64,000 nucleotides of DNA from Chitinimonas koreensis (GTDB lineage: Bacteria > Pseudomonadota > Gammaproteobacteria > Burkholderiales > Chitinimonadaceae). The stretch lies in assembly GCF_014353015.1 (NCBI RefSeq), contig NZ_CP060704.1, positions 1,203,001 to 1,267,000 of the forward strand, given 5' to 3'. The translations under genes were made by a program, and so were the position numbers. How positions within the stretch are numbered: position 1 is the first letter of the stretch; each line of letters begins with the position of its first letter. Shown in pieces: positions 12,001 to 18,348 of the stretch. The notes beneath the pieces were generated by a model. That model was not told the DNA's origin. It made no database searches and saw only the letters and a program-made list of their open reading frames with translations.

Positions 12001-15000
12001 AGCGGCAACGGCGCGATCACGCTGCAATCGGCTGGCGTGCTGACGCTGGACGGCATCGACGCCGGCAGCGGCAACGTGACCATCGGCGCCGGCAGCCTCG
12101 AAGGCACCGGCGGCAAGCTGGTCAAGGGCAGCCAGGTGAGCCTGGCCGCGGCGACCGGCATCGGCGCCGCCCAGGCGATCGAGGTCGACGCGGCCACGCT
12201 GCTCAGCGCCAGCAACAGCGGCGCCGGCGACATCAAGCTCAGCGAAGTCGGCGGCGTCGGCACGCTGGCGCTCGACCTGGCCGACGGCACCGCCACGGTC
12301 GGCGTCGGCGGCGCGACCAGCGCACAGCTGAACCTGCACGGCACCGGCAACGCCTACCTCGACGTCGCAGGCCCGCTGACGCTGGCTGGCGGCGCGGTCA
12401 GCGGCCACGACGTCTATCTCGACAGCGAAGGCGACCTGAACTTCGGCAGCACGCCGATCAGCGCGAGCGGCATGCTCGAACTCGAATCGGACGGCGCGCT
12501 GATCGGCAGCGGCCTCTTGAGCGCACCCGACATCGCCCTGAACGGCGCCAGCATCGGCAGCAGCGGCGGCCGCATCCAGGTCGACACCGCCCTGCTGAAC
12601 GCCAATGCGACCGGCGCCGGCGGCGGGCTCTACGTCGGCAATGTCGGCGGCAAGAACTACCTGAGCAGCAACGGCGGCGCGATCGACTTCGTGGCCACCA
12701 GCTCGTCCTGGGCCAACGCGGTCAGCAATGGCGGCGCGATCACGCTGGCGACGCTGTCGGGCGATTTCGGCTCGTGCAACCTGCAGGCCGGCAGCGGCAC
12801 GCTGACGGTCGATTCGGCCGGCAGCCTGACGCTGGAAGGCGCGGCCCAGGGCAGCGAAATCCACCTGACGGTCGCGACCGACCTGACCAACAATGCCCAG
12901 GTCGACGCCGGCAGCGGCACGCTGGCGGTACAGGCGGCACGCATCCTGGCCGGCGCCGGCAGCTTCAAGGGCGGCACGGTCGGCCTCGGTGCGACCGGCG
13001 GCATCGGCGATGCCGACCATGCGGTCAGCGTGGCGGCCGGCGTGCTCTACGCCGCGGCCACCGACAGCGGCGCGGGCCTCAACCTGCAGGGCGACGCCGG
13101 CACCGCGACCTTCAGCAGCAACGGCGGTGCGATCCGGTTCGCGGCCGACAGCGCCAGCACCATCGCCGGCGCCACCAGCAACGGCGGCGCGATCACGCTG
13201 TCGACGGCCGCCGGCGACCTGACGGTGGCCAGCGCCCTGGCCGGTGCCGGCACGCTGACGCTCGACGCGGCCGGCAAGCTGACGGTGGCCGACGCCAGCG
13301 GCGGCTCGGCCAGCCTGAAGGCCGGCAGCGACATCGTCTACATCGGCGACCTCGACGTCGGCAGCGGCGCGCTGAGCCTGCACGCGGGCGATCGCATCGT
13401 CGGCGCAGGCAGCCTGGCCGGCGGCATCGTCGACCTGAGCGCCGGCGCCGGCATCGGCGAAACCGGCACGCTGCAGATCGACGCCGGCCAGCTGACCGCC
13501 ACGGCGACCGGCGCGGGCGCGGTGGTGAACGTCGCGACCCAGGGCGGCAGCGCCTCGCTGCACAGCAACGGCGGCGCGGTCACGCTGGTCTCGAACGGCG
13601 CGGCCAGCGTGACGGCCGACAGCATGGGCGGCACGATCAGCCTGTCGACCCTGGGCGGCGGCAACGGCCTGACGGTGCTCGGCGTGGATGCCGGCGCCGG
13701 CCTGGCGACGCTGGCCTCGGCCGGCGACCTTGCGCTGGCCGGCCCGGTGCTGGCCGGCCAGGCCAGCCTGCAGGCTGCCGGCAATATCGGCGGCGCCGGC
13801 CTGGTCACGGCGGGTTCGGTGCAACTGGCCGGCCTGCAGATCGGCGGCGGCAGCGATGCGCGCCTGCACGTCAGCAGCGCCAGCCTGGTGGCCGGCGGCA
13901 GCGCGCTCTACCTCGACAACGCGGCTACGGGCAGCAACACGCTGGTCAGCGACGGCGGCGCGATCGACCTGGTCGCCGCCGGCGGCAGCCTGGTGACGGC
14001 CCACAGCGACGGCGGCGCGATCAGCCTGCAATCGACCGGTGCACTGCAACTGGCCAGCGTCGACGCCGGCAGCGGCAGCGTGCTGGTGAGCGCGGCCGGC
14101 ATCGCCGGCCTGCCGGGCGGCCAGGATCAGGACCAGCTGACCTTGCTGACGGCACAGGTCGAGCCGGCCACGGTCAAGGGCGGCGAGGTGGTGCTGGCCT
14201 CCAGCAAGGGCATCGGCGGCGGCGCGGCGCTGACGGTCGAAGCCGACCGCCTGCACGCGAGCAACAGCGATACCAGCGGCGGCAGCGATATCCGCCTCCA
14301 CGCGCTCAAGGATCTCGAGAGCCTGGTGCTCGACGCGGCCGGCGGCACCATCTACACCACGGTGGACGGCAGCGCCGCGGCCCAGGCCGATCTGCACGGC
14401 GTGGCCAGCCTCTACCTCGATGCCAGCGACAGCCTGACGCTGACCGGCAACGCGATCAGCGGCCGCGACGTCTACGTCGAGAGCGGCGGCGACCTGCGCT
14501 TCACCACCGACGTCGCCGCCAGCAGCATGCTCGAGCTCGAATCGAGCGGCGGCGCGGTCAGCGGCAGCGGCCTGCTGTCGGGTGCGGACATCGCGCTCGA
14601 GGGCCAGTCCATCGGCAGCGCCGCCGAACGCATCCGCGTCGACACCGCGCTGCTAACGGCCGAAGCCGGCAGCGGCGGCCTCTACGTCGGCAACACCGGC
14701 GGCGTGAACCACCTGGGCAGCGCCGGCGGCGCGATCGACTTCCTGGCCGGCGGCACCGCCACGGTCGACGCGGCCAGCCAGGATGGCGCGATCACGCTGC
14801 GCAGCACGGCCGGCGACCTGGTCACCACCGGCATCGCGGCCGGCAGCGGCCAGATCGTGGCCGATTCGGCCGGCAAGCTGCAGCTCGGCGGCTCGACGCT
14901 CGGCGGCGGCATCTACCTCAACGCGGCCGGCGACCTGGCCAACGGCGGCACGGTCTCGGCCGGCGACGGCAGCCTGCTGGTGCACGCCGACCGCATCCTG

Positions 15001-17424
15001 GCCGGCGGCAGCTACCAGGCCGGCAGCGCCACGCTGGTGGCCGAATCGGCCTTCAGCGAAAGCGGCCAGGCCATCGACGTCGACGCGGCCACGGTCAACG
15101 CCGCGGTCAACGGCCAGGGCGCCAGCCTGCACCTGAAGACCCAAGGCGGCAGCGCCAACCTGACCAGCAACGGCGGCCTGATCGACTTCGACTCGGCGGC
15201 CACCGCCACCGTCAGCGCCTTCAGCCGCGGCGGCGACATCGCGCTGCGTACCGACACGGGCGACCTGAACCTGGTCGCGGTCAGCACCAGCCTGCAGCAG
15301 CCGGGCCAGGACGCGGTCAGCGCGCTGGTGGCCGGTGGCGGCAATATCACGCTGAAGGCGGCCGGCACGCTCAACAGCAGCTCGGCCATCGTCAGCCAGG
15401 GCGAGCTCAAGGCCGAGGCCAAGCAGTTCGGCACGCTGGCCCTGCTGGGCGGCCGCACGGTGACGCTGCTCAGCGAGCAGGCCATCGGCACGCCGGACGA
15501 CCTGGTGGAGGTCGACGCGATCGACAGCCTGAGCGCCACCACCACCGGCGCCGGCGCCGGCGTCCACCTCAGCGACGCGAACGGCGTTGGCAGCGCCAAC
15601 CTGACGACGGCCGACGGCGAGATCGAATTCGCCACCGCCGGCACGGTCGAGGTGATGGCCAGCAGCGGCGGCAGCGACCGCCTGGTCCGGCTGGCTACCC
15701 GCGGCGGCGACCTGGTGGTCAAGTCGCTGGCCGCTTCCGGCACCGCCGAGCTCGAAGCCGTGGACGGCACGCTGCGCGGCGCCGGCAGCGCGCTGACGGC
15801 CAAGGCCTTCGAAGTGGCGGCCGGCCGGGTCGAGCTCAACAGCGACCTCAAGGCCGGCGGTGCGATCCGCATCGACAGCGCCAGCAGCATCGACGGCCTG
15901 GGCGGCACGCTGGAAGGGGCCGACGTCCAGCTGCGCGCGGCCGGCGATATCGGCGGCGGGCAGGCGGTGCACGTCAAGGCCGCCTCGCTCGAGGCCGAAT
16001 CGACCGCTGCGGCCGGTACGCTCGACCTCGACGGGGCGGTGGCGTCCGCCACCCTGCGCAGCGCCGGCGGCAGCATCGCCTACGCCGGCCAGGGCGACAG
16101 CCTGCTCACGGTCGATGCCGGCAGCGGCGCGATCGATGCGAGCAGCACCGGCGCGCTCGGCGGCAGCTTCCGCGGCGGCGCGGTCAAGCTGGTCGCGGCC
16201 GGCGCAATCGGCAGCGCGGCGGCCCGGACCACCCTCGCAGCGGCGCAGGCCGACCTGCAGGCCGGCGGCGCGGTCTACGCCGACGGCAGCGCGGCGCTGA
16301 GCCAGCTCAAGCTCGTCGGCGGCGGCGCGGTCGACTTCAACGGTGCCGGCAGCTACAGCGCCACCGTCGATGCGCCGACCAGCGCGGTGCTGCTGCGCAG
16401 CGCGGCCGACATCAACCTGGCCGGCGTCATGGCCTCGACCGCCACGATCGCGGCCGGCGGCGCCATCCGCGGCTCGGGCAGCGGCCGGCACCTGCTGGCC
16501 TCGGTCGCCACGCTGACGGCCGGCGGCGACATCGCCGCGCTCGACAGCGAGGTCGCCACCATGACGCTGAGCAGCGGCGGCGCGATCGACGTGGTCAACC
16601 ACCGGGCGCTCCTGCTGGCCGGCGCGGTCGCAGCCGGCGACCTGACGGTCGAGAGCTTCGGCGGCCTGACCACCGCCGGCCTGGTGAAGTCCGGCGGCGA
16701 GACGACGCTGATCACCCACAGCCCGCTGGTCGTCGGCAGCGCCGGCATCCAGGCCGGCCAGGGCATCCAGCTGATTTCCAATGCCAGCAGCAGCGGCAAC
16801 GACGGCATCGTGATCGACGGCGACCTGACGGCGGTCGGCGACTGCAAGGTGCAGTCGGGCGGCGGCATCCAGCAGAACGGCGACATCGTCACCCAGGGCG
16901 GCAGCATTGCCCTCGACGCGGCCGGCGGCGATCTGGTGATGGCCGCCGGCGCCAGCAGCAGCTCGGGCGGCGGCGCGATCCGCTACGCTTCGCTGGGCGG
17001 CATGATGCTGTCGCTGCTCGATGCCGGCACCGGCGCGGTCAGCCTGAAGTCGACCCAGGGCAGCATCGGCTCGGTGTCGGCCGGCGGGCTCAACGTCCGC
17101 GGCGGTTCGCTCGAGGCCAGCGCGGGCGGCGGCATCCTGCTGCGCGCCTCGGTGCCGGCCGACAAGCTCACCCTCAACAGCGGCAGCGGCATCATCAGCG
17201 TGCTCGATCCGTCGGGCGCGCCGTACGCCGGCTCGACCACCGGCGTGCTGGTCGACCAGTCGCAGAGCAACACCATCAAGGGCGTCAACGCGGTGACGGA
17301 AATCACCTCCACCGCACAGCCGAAATCGAGCATCGACGAGCAGGCCGCGCGCGCCACCCAGGCCGGCCAGGCACAGCAGCAGGGACAGGAAAATGACAAG
17401 CGTAAGAAAGCCAAGAAGTGCTGA
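1..17424 (+). CDS. Giant filamentous-haemagglutinin-like repeat exoprotein, 5' end missing
   Basis: The reading frame is open from base 1, so the start and any signal peptide or TPS secretion domain lie upstream; 5,807 residues are visible. Almost the whole product is made of short degenerate repeats rich in Gly, Ser, Ala, Thr, Asp and Leu. Recurring phrases are SNGGAIDFLASG, YVGNSGGTNHL, TLNGVDAGSG and ATATGAGGGLY. Such repeats are known to fold as long right-handed beta-helices in two-partner-secretion exoproteins and large adhesins, so a secreted or surface-anchored adhesin is the likely role. Only three Cys are seen, the last being the terminal residue. The tail (QENDKRKKAKKC) is basic and shows no autotransporter barrel or sortase signal. 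The stop overlaps the following FecR-domain gene by 32 bases. A 39-residue tandem array, a roughly 4.7-kb duplicated supermodule and a lower-GC segment at about 7430-8275 lie inside. No TpsB partner is in the window. The family call is inference from composition; the continuity of the frame is direct. Confidence 0.85.
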   Translation, partial: SASLTLDSHYGIGTNETVLNVSSPVVNVNTTADGQGAVYLATDAISSHSIDTVNSDISLSSSGSATLTLNGIGAGTGDVDIYSDNAIGQAVSTTVSGDSVQLTAKGAIGSVSQRVEAVAGSSFGAQSQVNGGVYVKQSGTAGTISLSTANGDIDAVLAGDVIDPTLMLTNSGSNLTLDVAGKLALNNGMTLNAGAISLTTGGDLVQAATLGASDGATLDVGGKLSGGGTLAVTGNATIDADEIGSDVSSRFRISPTGTLTANVLGTGKDMYLETGGGSATLTSQGGTIDLLATATSNVTATSNNGNIVVTTTGAGSNLTAALAAGSGDITANAAGNLDSINTTTGDGVSLTAGGTISGLANAGTLTLNAGQGVGTSSVSFESWADTIDATATGAGAGVYLNTNRSGQYKASSNGGTIKLTGGMSVGFTLDDIDAGSGAVDIQVGAGIAGLAGKTVKGDTVSLVTVDGTIGSASQALGTDATTSLSAQTISGGDIHLAEASGVGSATFSASNSAVHFSVGGSGNTVLDASVGGGGSLFVDATGSIELGGSGTLSLNTLDVSAAGGLNIGQDVSAVGIDLDSSAGGITGSGQLSGNNVTLSAASIGTDAANRVNTQAGVLDATATGNGGVLYVGNSASGGTTTLTSNNGAIDFSGGGTTITATSNGGSITLQSTGALTLDGVDAGTGAVQATADVLIAGAAATAVKGDTIALNAVNGVGTTQAIAVDATTSLSATNSGNANIWLGDADGVGTLAIDLAGNAAAYLSIGGDTTATLALHGTATVDLDVIGALTLGSNVSGNTIDLSSSGNLDYGGRSMSATTLLKLTASSGAVTGTALLSAPEVRLTGTSIGTSSGRVLASTAALTADATGAGGGLYIGNTGGTSHLTSSGGTIDFLASGSATVDAASGGGAITLASSNGANLTLDGIQAGAGDIGVSSDGNVVLTDTVGGDEVGLSAVGSIDGSSATQISGSKITLGGGRLGNDGALLYLSAGEVEATATGSGEIHLHSAGGSHQLTSAGGDIELALAGAATIGGDSNGGSISINSLGGDMTLSGLDAGGGALTAYSGGGLVLSGAVGGGVVDLGAEDDISGTGLVTGSTSVVLNGSQLGAFGSALNVATPTLAASGSGSVYLHNGSGGTASFSGSNGTLDYLADGSSTVDVSNAIGSVKLTTSAGNLGIELSGTVNDLTADSAGYLTLDSMLQVGNTLDLKAAGSITGSNQLSANTVVLEGASLGDSGGWLQIDSNDLSATATGAGGGIYLDTTGGTAGLASNGGAINYYASGIASVSASSQGGNISLAGGANLGTGALDAGSGSVTVETDGDLSVSSTVSAGAIDLSADGQVAFAGVLDSGSGLLKIVAGGKIDGTGSLAGGSVQLTAGSGIGAGGALAVDTAMLTATAQGSGDVLAINTQGGAADLTSNGGAITLTSNGVATVTAASAGGAIDLNTVGSNALTLNGVNAGSGVVTADSGGALTVAAALQAGLADLTAIGNVDGGGLITANTLEIDAAQIGAIGSPLQASAATLTANGQAIHLSNAAAGSDNTLASNSGAIVFAAANGGQVKATSQGGAITLSGGALTLNGVNAGSGDINVTAASLEAIAATQLTGNNVTLTSSGAIGAGQAIDVDAASSLSASVSGSGDIKLNEINGVAALALDLANGTATVDVGGATTAQLNLHGTGSAYLDVDGTLALGGSAISGQDVYLESAGDLDFGTTAITASSMLELESSGGMLSGSGVLTAPDIELVGLSIGSSGNRIVTDTALLTATATGTGGGLYVGNSGGTNHLGSNAGTIDFLASGAAGAATVDAASGNGAITIKSSAYDLTVTSLNAGSGALMLDSAANLGVSGAAQAGQTSLTAAQDVTVDALVDAGSANLTVQADRILGSGGFKGAVVTLTTAQGIGGSGQAIEVDASTLDASASSAGGGLYLAGQGGTVHLASNNGAIDYVAQASTTLDAVSQGGAITLKTLGGDLTTTNVQAGLGAFTIDAAGNVTLGDSHGNSVDVQAGGHIAFGGAVSSDTTLALDAGGKIYSNGGSLAGDTVALSSVLGTGYFGPMAVTANTLTASATGAGAVVNVATQGGNATLTSNGGAITFEANGAASVTANSAGGAVDLKTLGINTLTLAGVNAGGGTATVNSGGDLLVSGAVLAGQADLTAVGDLSGAGLITAATANLAGQQIGSGGNRLQLVAGNLTANGDALYLANSQAGSVNTLTASIGDIDFSSAGAAQVAATSSGGTIALQSSGLLTLNGVDAGSGDVQVSAAGIDSVLSTLVKGNNVSLTSSQGIGGSAAVEIDAATLLSATSSGSGDIKLHEVNGVGTLALDLADGTATVMVDGDTAAQLSLHDTANAYLDVGGALTLSGAAVSGHDVYLESAGNLDFGSTAITASGMLELESNGGTVSGSGLLTAPDIALKGLAIGSNGGRILTDTALLNAETTGGGLYVGNSGGTSHLSSNGGAIDFLASGAAGAATVDAVSNGGVITLASSGGDLSLGAVQAGSGDIEVDSAGNLLLGDMVGGNVVDLSAVGGLTGNATVSGNQVVLGGANIGASGNLLQVSAGQINATATGAGGIYLSTTGGSHHLTSNGGDIELSPVGAASITAASHGGAIKVNSNVFDGSDTTLNDIDADTGTVAVNLNGFIVLSGVVNGRDVTISGLSIMGTGLISGDRVEVSAINLGHIQPLNVDTGDLTAYGGGNIHNSSGGLVTWNTGGSSIEYLADGGSALTINQADPFSTIVARTTSGDLGISLSGPVASVLADSAANLDLVGAIQAGTLDLAAAGSLAGTGLLSADNAVLQAASIGSSGNRLQLAATHLDASATGAGGGLHLATTGGTAVLASSGGDIDLLASGASTVSSASSLGGDIILKTSAGTLTTGSLQAGAGSVALDAAGSLALNDAVAGGAIDLKAGSQVNFVGAVDSGSGLLKISAGDSINGNGSLAGGSVELIAGSGIGAGGALAVDTADLTATAQGSGDVLAINTQGGTADLSSNGGAITLLSNGAATVMAASNGGVIDLKTLGSNALTLNGVNAGSGKLTALSGGALTVAAALQGGQTELAAQGNLAGSGLISATTLSLSSQQSIGASGNRLMTDAAMLTAAGQSVYLDNAATGGANSLVTGGGIIDFASAHDTTVNASSVVGGSIMLQSGGVLTLNGVDAGSNGSVSVTAAGIETVDAMLVVKGGSVSLNSSNGIGLGRAVLVDARDSLSASVSGSGDLHLEESNGVGTLALDLANGTAHVDVGGATTAQLNLHGSGSAYLDVDGALTLTGAAISGQDVYLESAGDLDFGSTAITAGGMLELESSGGALTGSGLLSAPDIALSGLSIGSSGNRIQTSTALLTATATGTGGGLYLGNSGGTNHLSSAGGAIDFLAGGTATVDAVSGNGAILLKTSVGDLTTGNLNAGSGALTLDSAGHLTLASAAQAEGIVLKSAGDLVANGAIEAGSGALTADSQAKLMLNQAVHGNGIALTSAGDLSVAALDAGSGALTADSQAKLTLGQAAHGNGITLTSVGDLSAAALDAGSGALTADSQAKLTLSQAAHGNGITLTSVGDLSAAALDAGSGALAVDSQAGLTLSQLANGNGITLTSAGDLSAAALDAGGGLLTADSDAGLTLNGAAQAGQIQLTAAGDLTANGQLDAGSGTLAATGDRILGSGGFKGATVTLAAVQGIGASGQAIAVDAATLDASASGAGAGLYLAGVGGTAHLASNGGAIDYVSQGSATIDAASNGGAIALKTLGGDLFITDVQAGLGAFSIDAAGNVTLGDSHGNSVDVQAGGHIAFGGAVSSDTTLALDAGGKIYSNGGSLAGDTVALSSVLGTGYFGPLAITANTLTASASGAGAVVNVATQGGSAALTSNGGTITFEANGAASVMANSAGGAVDLKTLGANALTLAGLNAGSGAATANAGGNLVVSGAVQAGQADLTAAGGLSGAGLITAGTVNLAAGQIGSGNNRVKVAAATLTADAYGAGGLYVGNSGGTNHLSSAGGAIDFLSTAAATVDAASGNGAITLQSAGVLTLDGIDAGSGNVTIGAGSLEGTGGKLVKGSQVSLAAATGIGAAQAIEVDAATLLSASNSGAGDIKLSEVGGVGTLALDLADGTATVGVGGATSAQLNLHGTGNAYLDVAGPLTLAGGAVSGHDVYLDSEGDLNFGSTPISASGMLELESDGALIGSGLLSAPDIALNGASIGSSGGRIQVDTALLNANATGAGGGLYVGNVGGKNYLSSNGGAIDFVATSSSWANAVSNGGAITLATLSGDFGSCNLQAGSGTLTVDSAGSLTLEGAAQGSEIHLTVATDLTNNAQVDAGSGTLAVQAARILAGAGSFKGGTVGLGATGGIGDADHAVSVAAGVLYAAATDSGAGLNLQGDAGTATFSSNGGAIRFAADSASTIAGATSNGGAITLSTAAGDLTVASALAGAGTLTLDAAGKLTVADASGGSASLKAGSDIVYIGDLDVGSGALSLHAGDRIVGAGSLAGGIVDLSAGAGIGETGTLQIDAGQLTATATGAGAVVNVATQGGSASLHSNGGAVTLVSNGAASVTADSMGGTISLSTLGGGNGLTVLGVDAGAGLATLASAGDLALAGPVLAGQASLQAAGNIGGAGLVTAGSVQLAGLQIGGGSDARLHVSSASLVAGGSALYLDNAATGSNTLVSDGGAIDLVAAGGSLVTAHSDGGAISLQSTGALQLASVDAGSGSVLVSAAGIAGLPGGQDQDQLTLLTAQVEPATVKGGEVVLASSKGIGGGAALTVEADRLHASNSDTSGGSDIRLHALKDLESLVLDAAGGTIYTTVDGSAAAQADLHGVASLYLDASDSLTLTGNAISGRDVYVESGGDLRFTTDVAASSMLELESSGGAVSGSGLLSGADIALEGQSIGSAAERIRVDTALLTAEAGSGGLYVGNTGGVNHLGSAGGAIDFLAGGTATVDAASQDGAITLRSTAGDLVTTGIAAGSGQIVADSAGKLQLGGSTLGGGIYLNAAGDLANGGTVSAGDGSLLVHADRILAGGSYQAGSATLVAESAFSESGQAIDVDAATVNAAVNGQGASLHLKTQGGSANLTSNGGLIDFDSAATATVSAFSRGGDIALRTDTGDLNLVAVSTSLQQPGQDAVSALVAGGGNITLKAAGTLNSSSAIVSQGELKAEAKQFGTLALLGGRTVTLLSEQAIGTPDDLVEVDAIDSLSATTTGAGAGVHLSDANGVGSANLTTADGEIEFATAGTVEVMASSGGSDRLVRLATRGGDLVVKSLAASGTAELEAVDGTLRGAGSALTAKAFEVAAGRVELNSDLKAGGAIRIDSASSIDGLGGTLEGADVQLRAAGDIGGGQAVHVKAASLEAESTAAAGTLDLDGAVASATLRSAGGSIAYAGQGDSLLTVDAGSGAIDASSTGALGGSFRGGAVKLVAAGAIGSAAARTTLAAAQADLQAGGAVYADGSAALSQLKLVGGGAVDFNGAGSYSATVDAPTSAVLLRSAADINLAGVMASTATIAAGGAIRGSGSGRHLLASVATLTAGGDIAALDSEVATMTLSSGGAIDVVNHRALLLAGAVAAGDLTVESFGGLTTAGLVKSGGETTLITHSPLVVGSAGIQAGQGIQLISNASSSGNDGIVIDGDLTAVGDCKVQSGGGIQQNGDIVTQGGSIALDAAGGDLVMAAGASSSSGGGAIRYASLGGMMLSLLDAGTGAVSLKSTQGSIGSVSAGGLNVRGGSLEASAGGGILLRASVPADKLTLNSGSGIISVLDPSGAPYAGSTTGVLVDQSQSNTIKGVNAVTEITSTAQPKSSIDEQAARATQAGQAQQQGQENDKRKKAKKC
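5881..6261 (+). repeat. Copy 1 of long near-identical internal repeat
   Basis: This part of the giant gene matches 11182-11562 at a constant offset of 5301 bases with only scattered differences. It is the best conserved core of a larger duplicated supermodule. Upstream matches (around 4141 with 8848, and 4987 with 9709) have an offset of about 4.7 kb. The difference is what five 117-bp units in the second copy would add. Confidence 0.8.
10201..10905 (+). repeat. In-frame tandem repeat, 117-bp unit (39 aa)
   Basis: Successive units begin at 10321, 10438, 10555, 10672 and 10789, exactly 117 bases apart, and are preceded by a 120-base related unit at 10201. Units 1 to 4 are nearly identical; the fifth is diverged. 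Each encodes a 39-residue motif starting AGSGALTADSQAKL and ending near GDLSAAALD. The array is inside the giant exoprotein and keeps its frame, so its copy number can change without breaking the gene. Confidence 0.9.
11182..11562 (+). repeat. Copy 2 of long near-identical internal repeat
   Basis: Second copy of the segment at 5881-6261. It lies just after the 117-bp tandem array, which explains why the spacing between the two supermodules is larger downstream of the array than upstream of it. Confidence 0.8.
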
Positions 17425-18160
17425 GTGGCAGCGGCCGCTGCTGCTGATCGCCGTCTGCGGCGCCTTGAGCGCGCCGGTGCTCGCCGAGAGCGCCGGCACG
17501 GTGACCAACCTGGCCGGCGTGCTGTCGGCGCGCAAGGCCGACGGGGCGGTCAAGGTGCTCGGGCCGAAGTCCGAGGTCGACCGCGGCGACCTGTTGTCGA
17601 CCGGGGCGGGTACCTATGCACGGGTCAAGTTCACCGACGGCGGCGAGCTGACCCTGCGGCCCAACACCCAGATCAAGATCGACGACTACCGCTTCGAACA
17701 GGCCAGGCCGGAGGAGGACAACGCCTTCTTCCGCCTGATCAAGGGCGGCCTGCGCGCGGTCACCGGCCTGGTCGGCAAGCGCAACGGCGTCAACGCCTAC
17801 CGCATGAACACGCCGACCGCCACCATCGGGATCCGCGGCACCAATTATGGCGTGCTGTATTGCGAGCCCGACGCCAAGGACGACAGCTGTGCTGACTACC
17901 GTGACCAGTCGGGACAGTCGATCCAGCCCGGCCTGCACCTGGACGTGGCGGAAGGCCGCATCGTGGTCGACAACGAAGGCGGCCAGCAGGAATACAAGGC
18001 GGGCGAGTTCGGTTTCGTCAGCAGCAAGTCGTCGGCGCCGATGAGCGTGGCGCCGGGCAAGGGCGTGCCGATCGCCACCGACCTCGGCACCAACCAGCCG
18101 CCGGAGTCGGTGCTCGGCAATCCGCTCGATCCGCAGGATTTCGCCTGCACGATCAACTGA
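17393..18160 (+). CDS. Secreted FecR-domain protein
   Basis: 255 residues. The start ATG lies 32 bases before the stop of the giant exoprotein gene, with a GGACAGGA-type ribosome site in front, so translation is probably coupled. Residues 1 to about 31 form a signal peptide ending near VLAES. A FecR domain follows (about 35-150), with the characteristic VDRGDLLSTGAGTYARVKF, LTLRPNTQIKID and TPTATIGIRGTNYG segments. Unlike the anti-sigma FecR of iron uptake it has no N-terminal cytoplasmic part or internal membrane helix, so it is probably periplasmic or exported. Proteins of this layout occur next to large repeat exoproteins. A role in secretion or anchoring of its neighbour is inference from overlap only. 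Confidence 0.85.
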   Translation: MTSVRKPRSAEWQRPLLLIAVCGALSAPVLAESAGTVTNLAGVLSARKADGAVKVLGPKSEVDRGDLLSTGAGTYARVKFTDGGELTLRPNTQIKIDDYRFEQARPEEDNAFFRLIKGGLRAVTGLVGKRNGVNAYRMNTPTATIGIRGTNYGVLYCEPDAKDDSCADYRDQSGQSIQPGLHLDVAEGRIVVDNEGGQQEYKAGEFGFVSSKSSAPMSVAPGKGVPIATDLGTNQPPESVLGNPLDPQDFACTIN

Positions 18161-18231
18161 CGCGGATGGTTGCGGGGGCGGGCCCGCGCAATGCAGGCCG
18201 GAGGGCTTCCTTCGGCTGGCTGCAGCTTGAT

Positions 18232-18300
18232 GTAGGTCGGGCTTTATGCCCGACAGCTTCGCCGGATCGGCATCGCTGTCGGGCATAAAGCCCGACCTAC
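18232..18300. repeat. REP-like palindrome, GTAGGTCGGGCTTTATGCCCGAC family
   Basis: Two 25-base arms (18232-18256 and 18276-18300) are perfect inverted copies separated by 19 bases. Each arm is itself a small palindrome around TTTATG, as in paired REP elements (REPINs). The element sits between the FecR gene and the convergent yafJ-like gene, where it could also act as an end signal for both. Confidence 0.85.
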
Positions 18301-18348
18301 GTGCGCCCGGCGATCTCCGGCCATTCTTCGCAAGCGATGGCCGCTCGT

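Noticed and set aside
8026..14397. A 2,123-residue open frame on the minus strand within the giant gene
   Set aside because: It is the antisense of GC-biased repeats; its translation is an Arg/Ala/Gln/Asp low-complexity sequence with no family features, and stops are rare there because of codon bias.
12774..17396. A 1,540-residue open frame on the plus strand in another frame
   Set aside because: It is almost only Arg, Gly, Gln and Ala, as expected of a shifted frame of the repeats, with no start signal.
14653..17553. A 966-residue open frame on the minus strand
   Set aside because: Same antisense effect; it also runs across the end of the giant gene and the FecR start, which are well supported.
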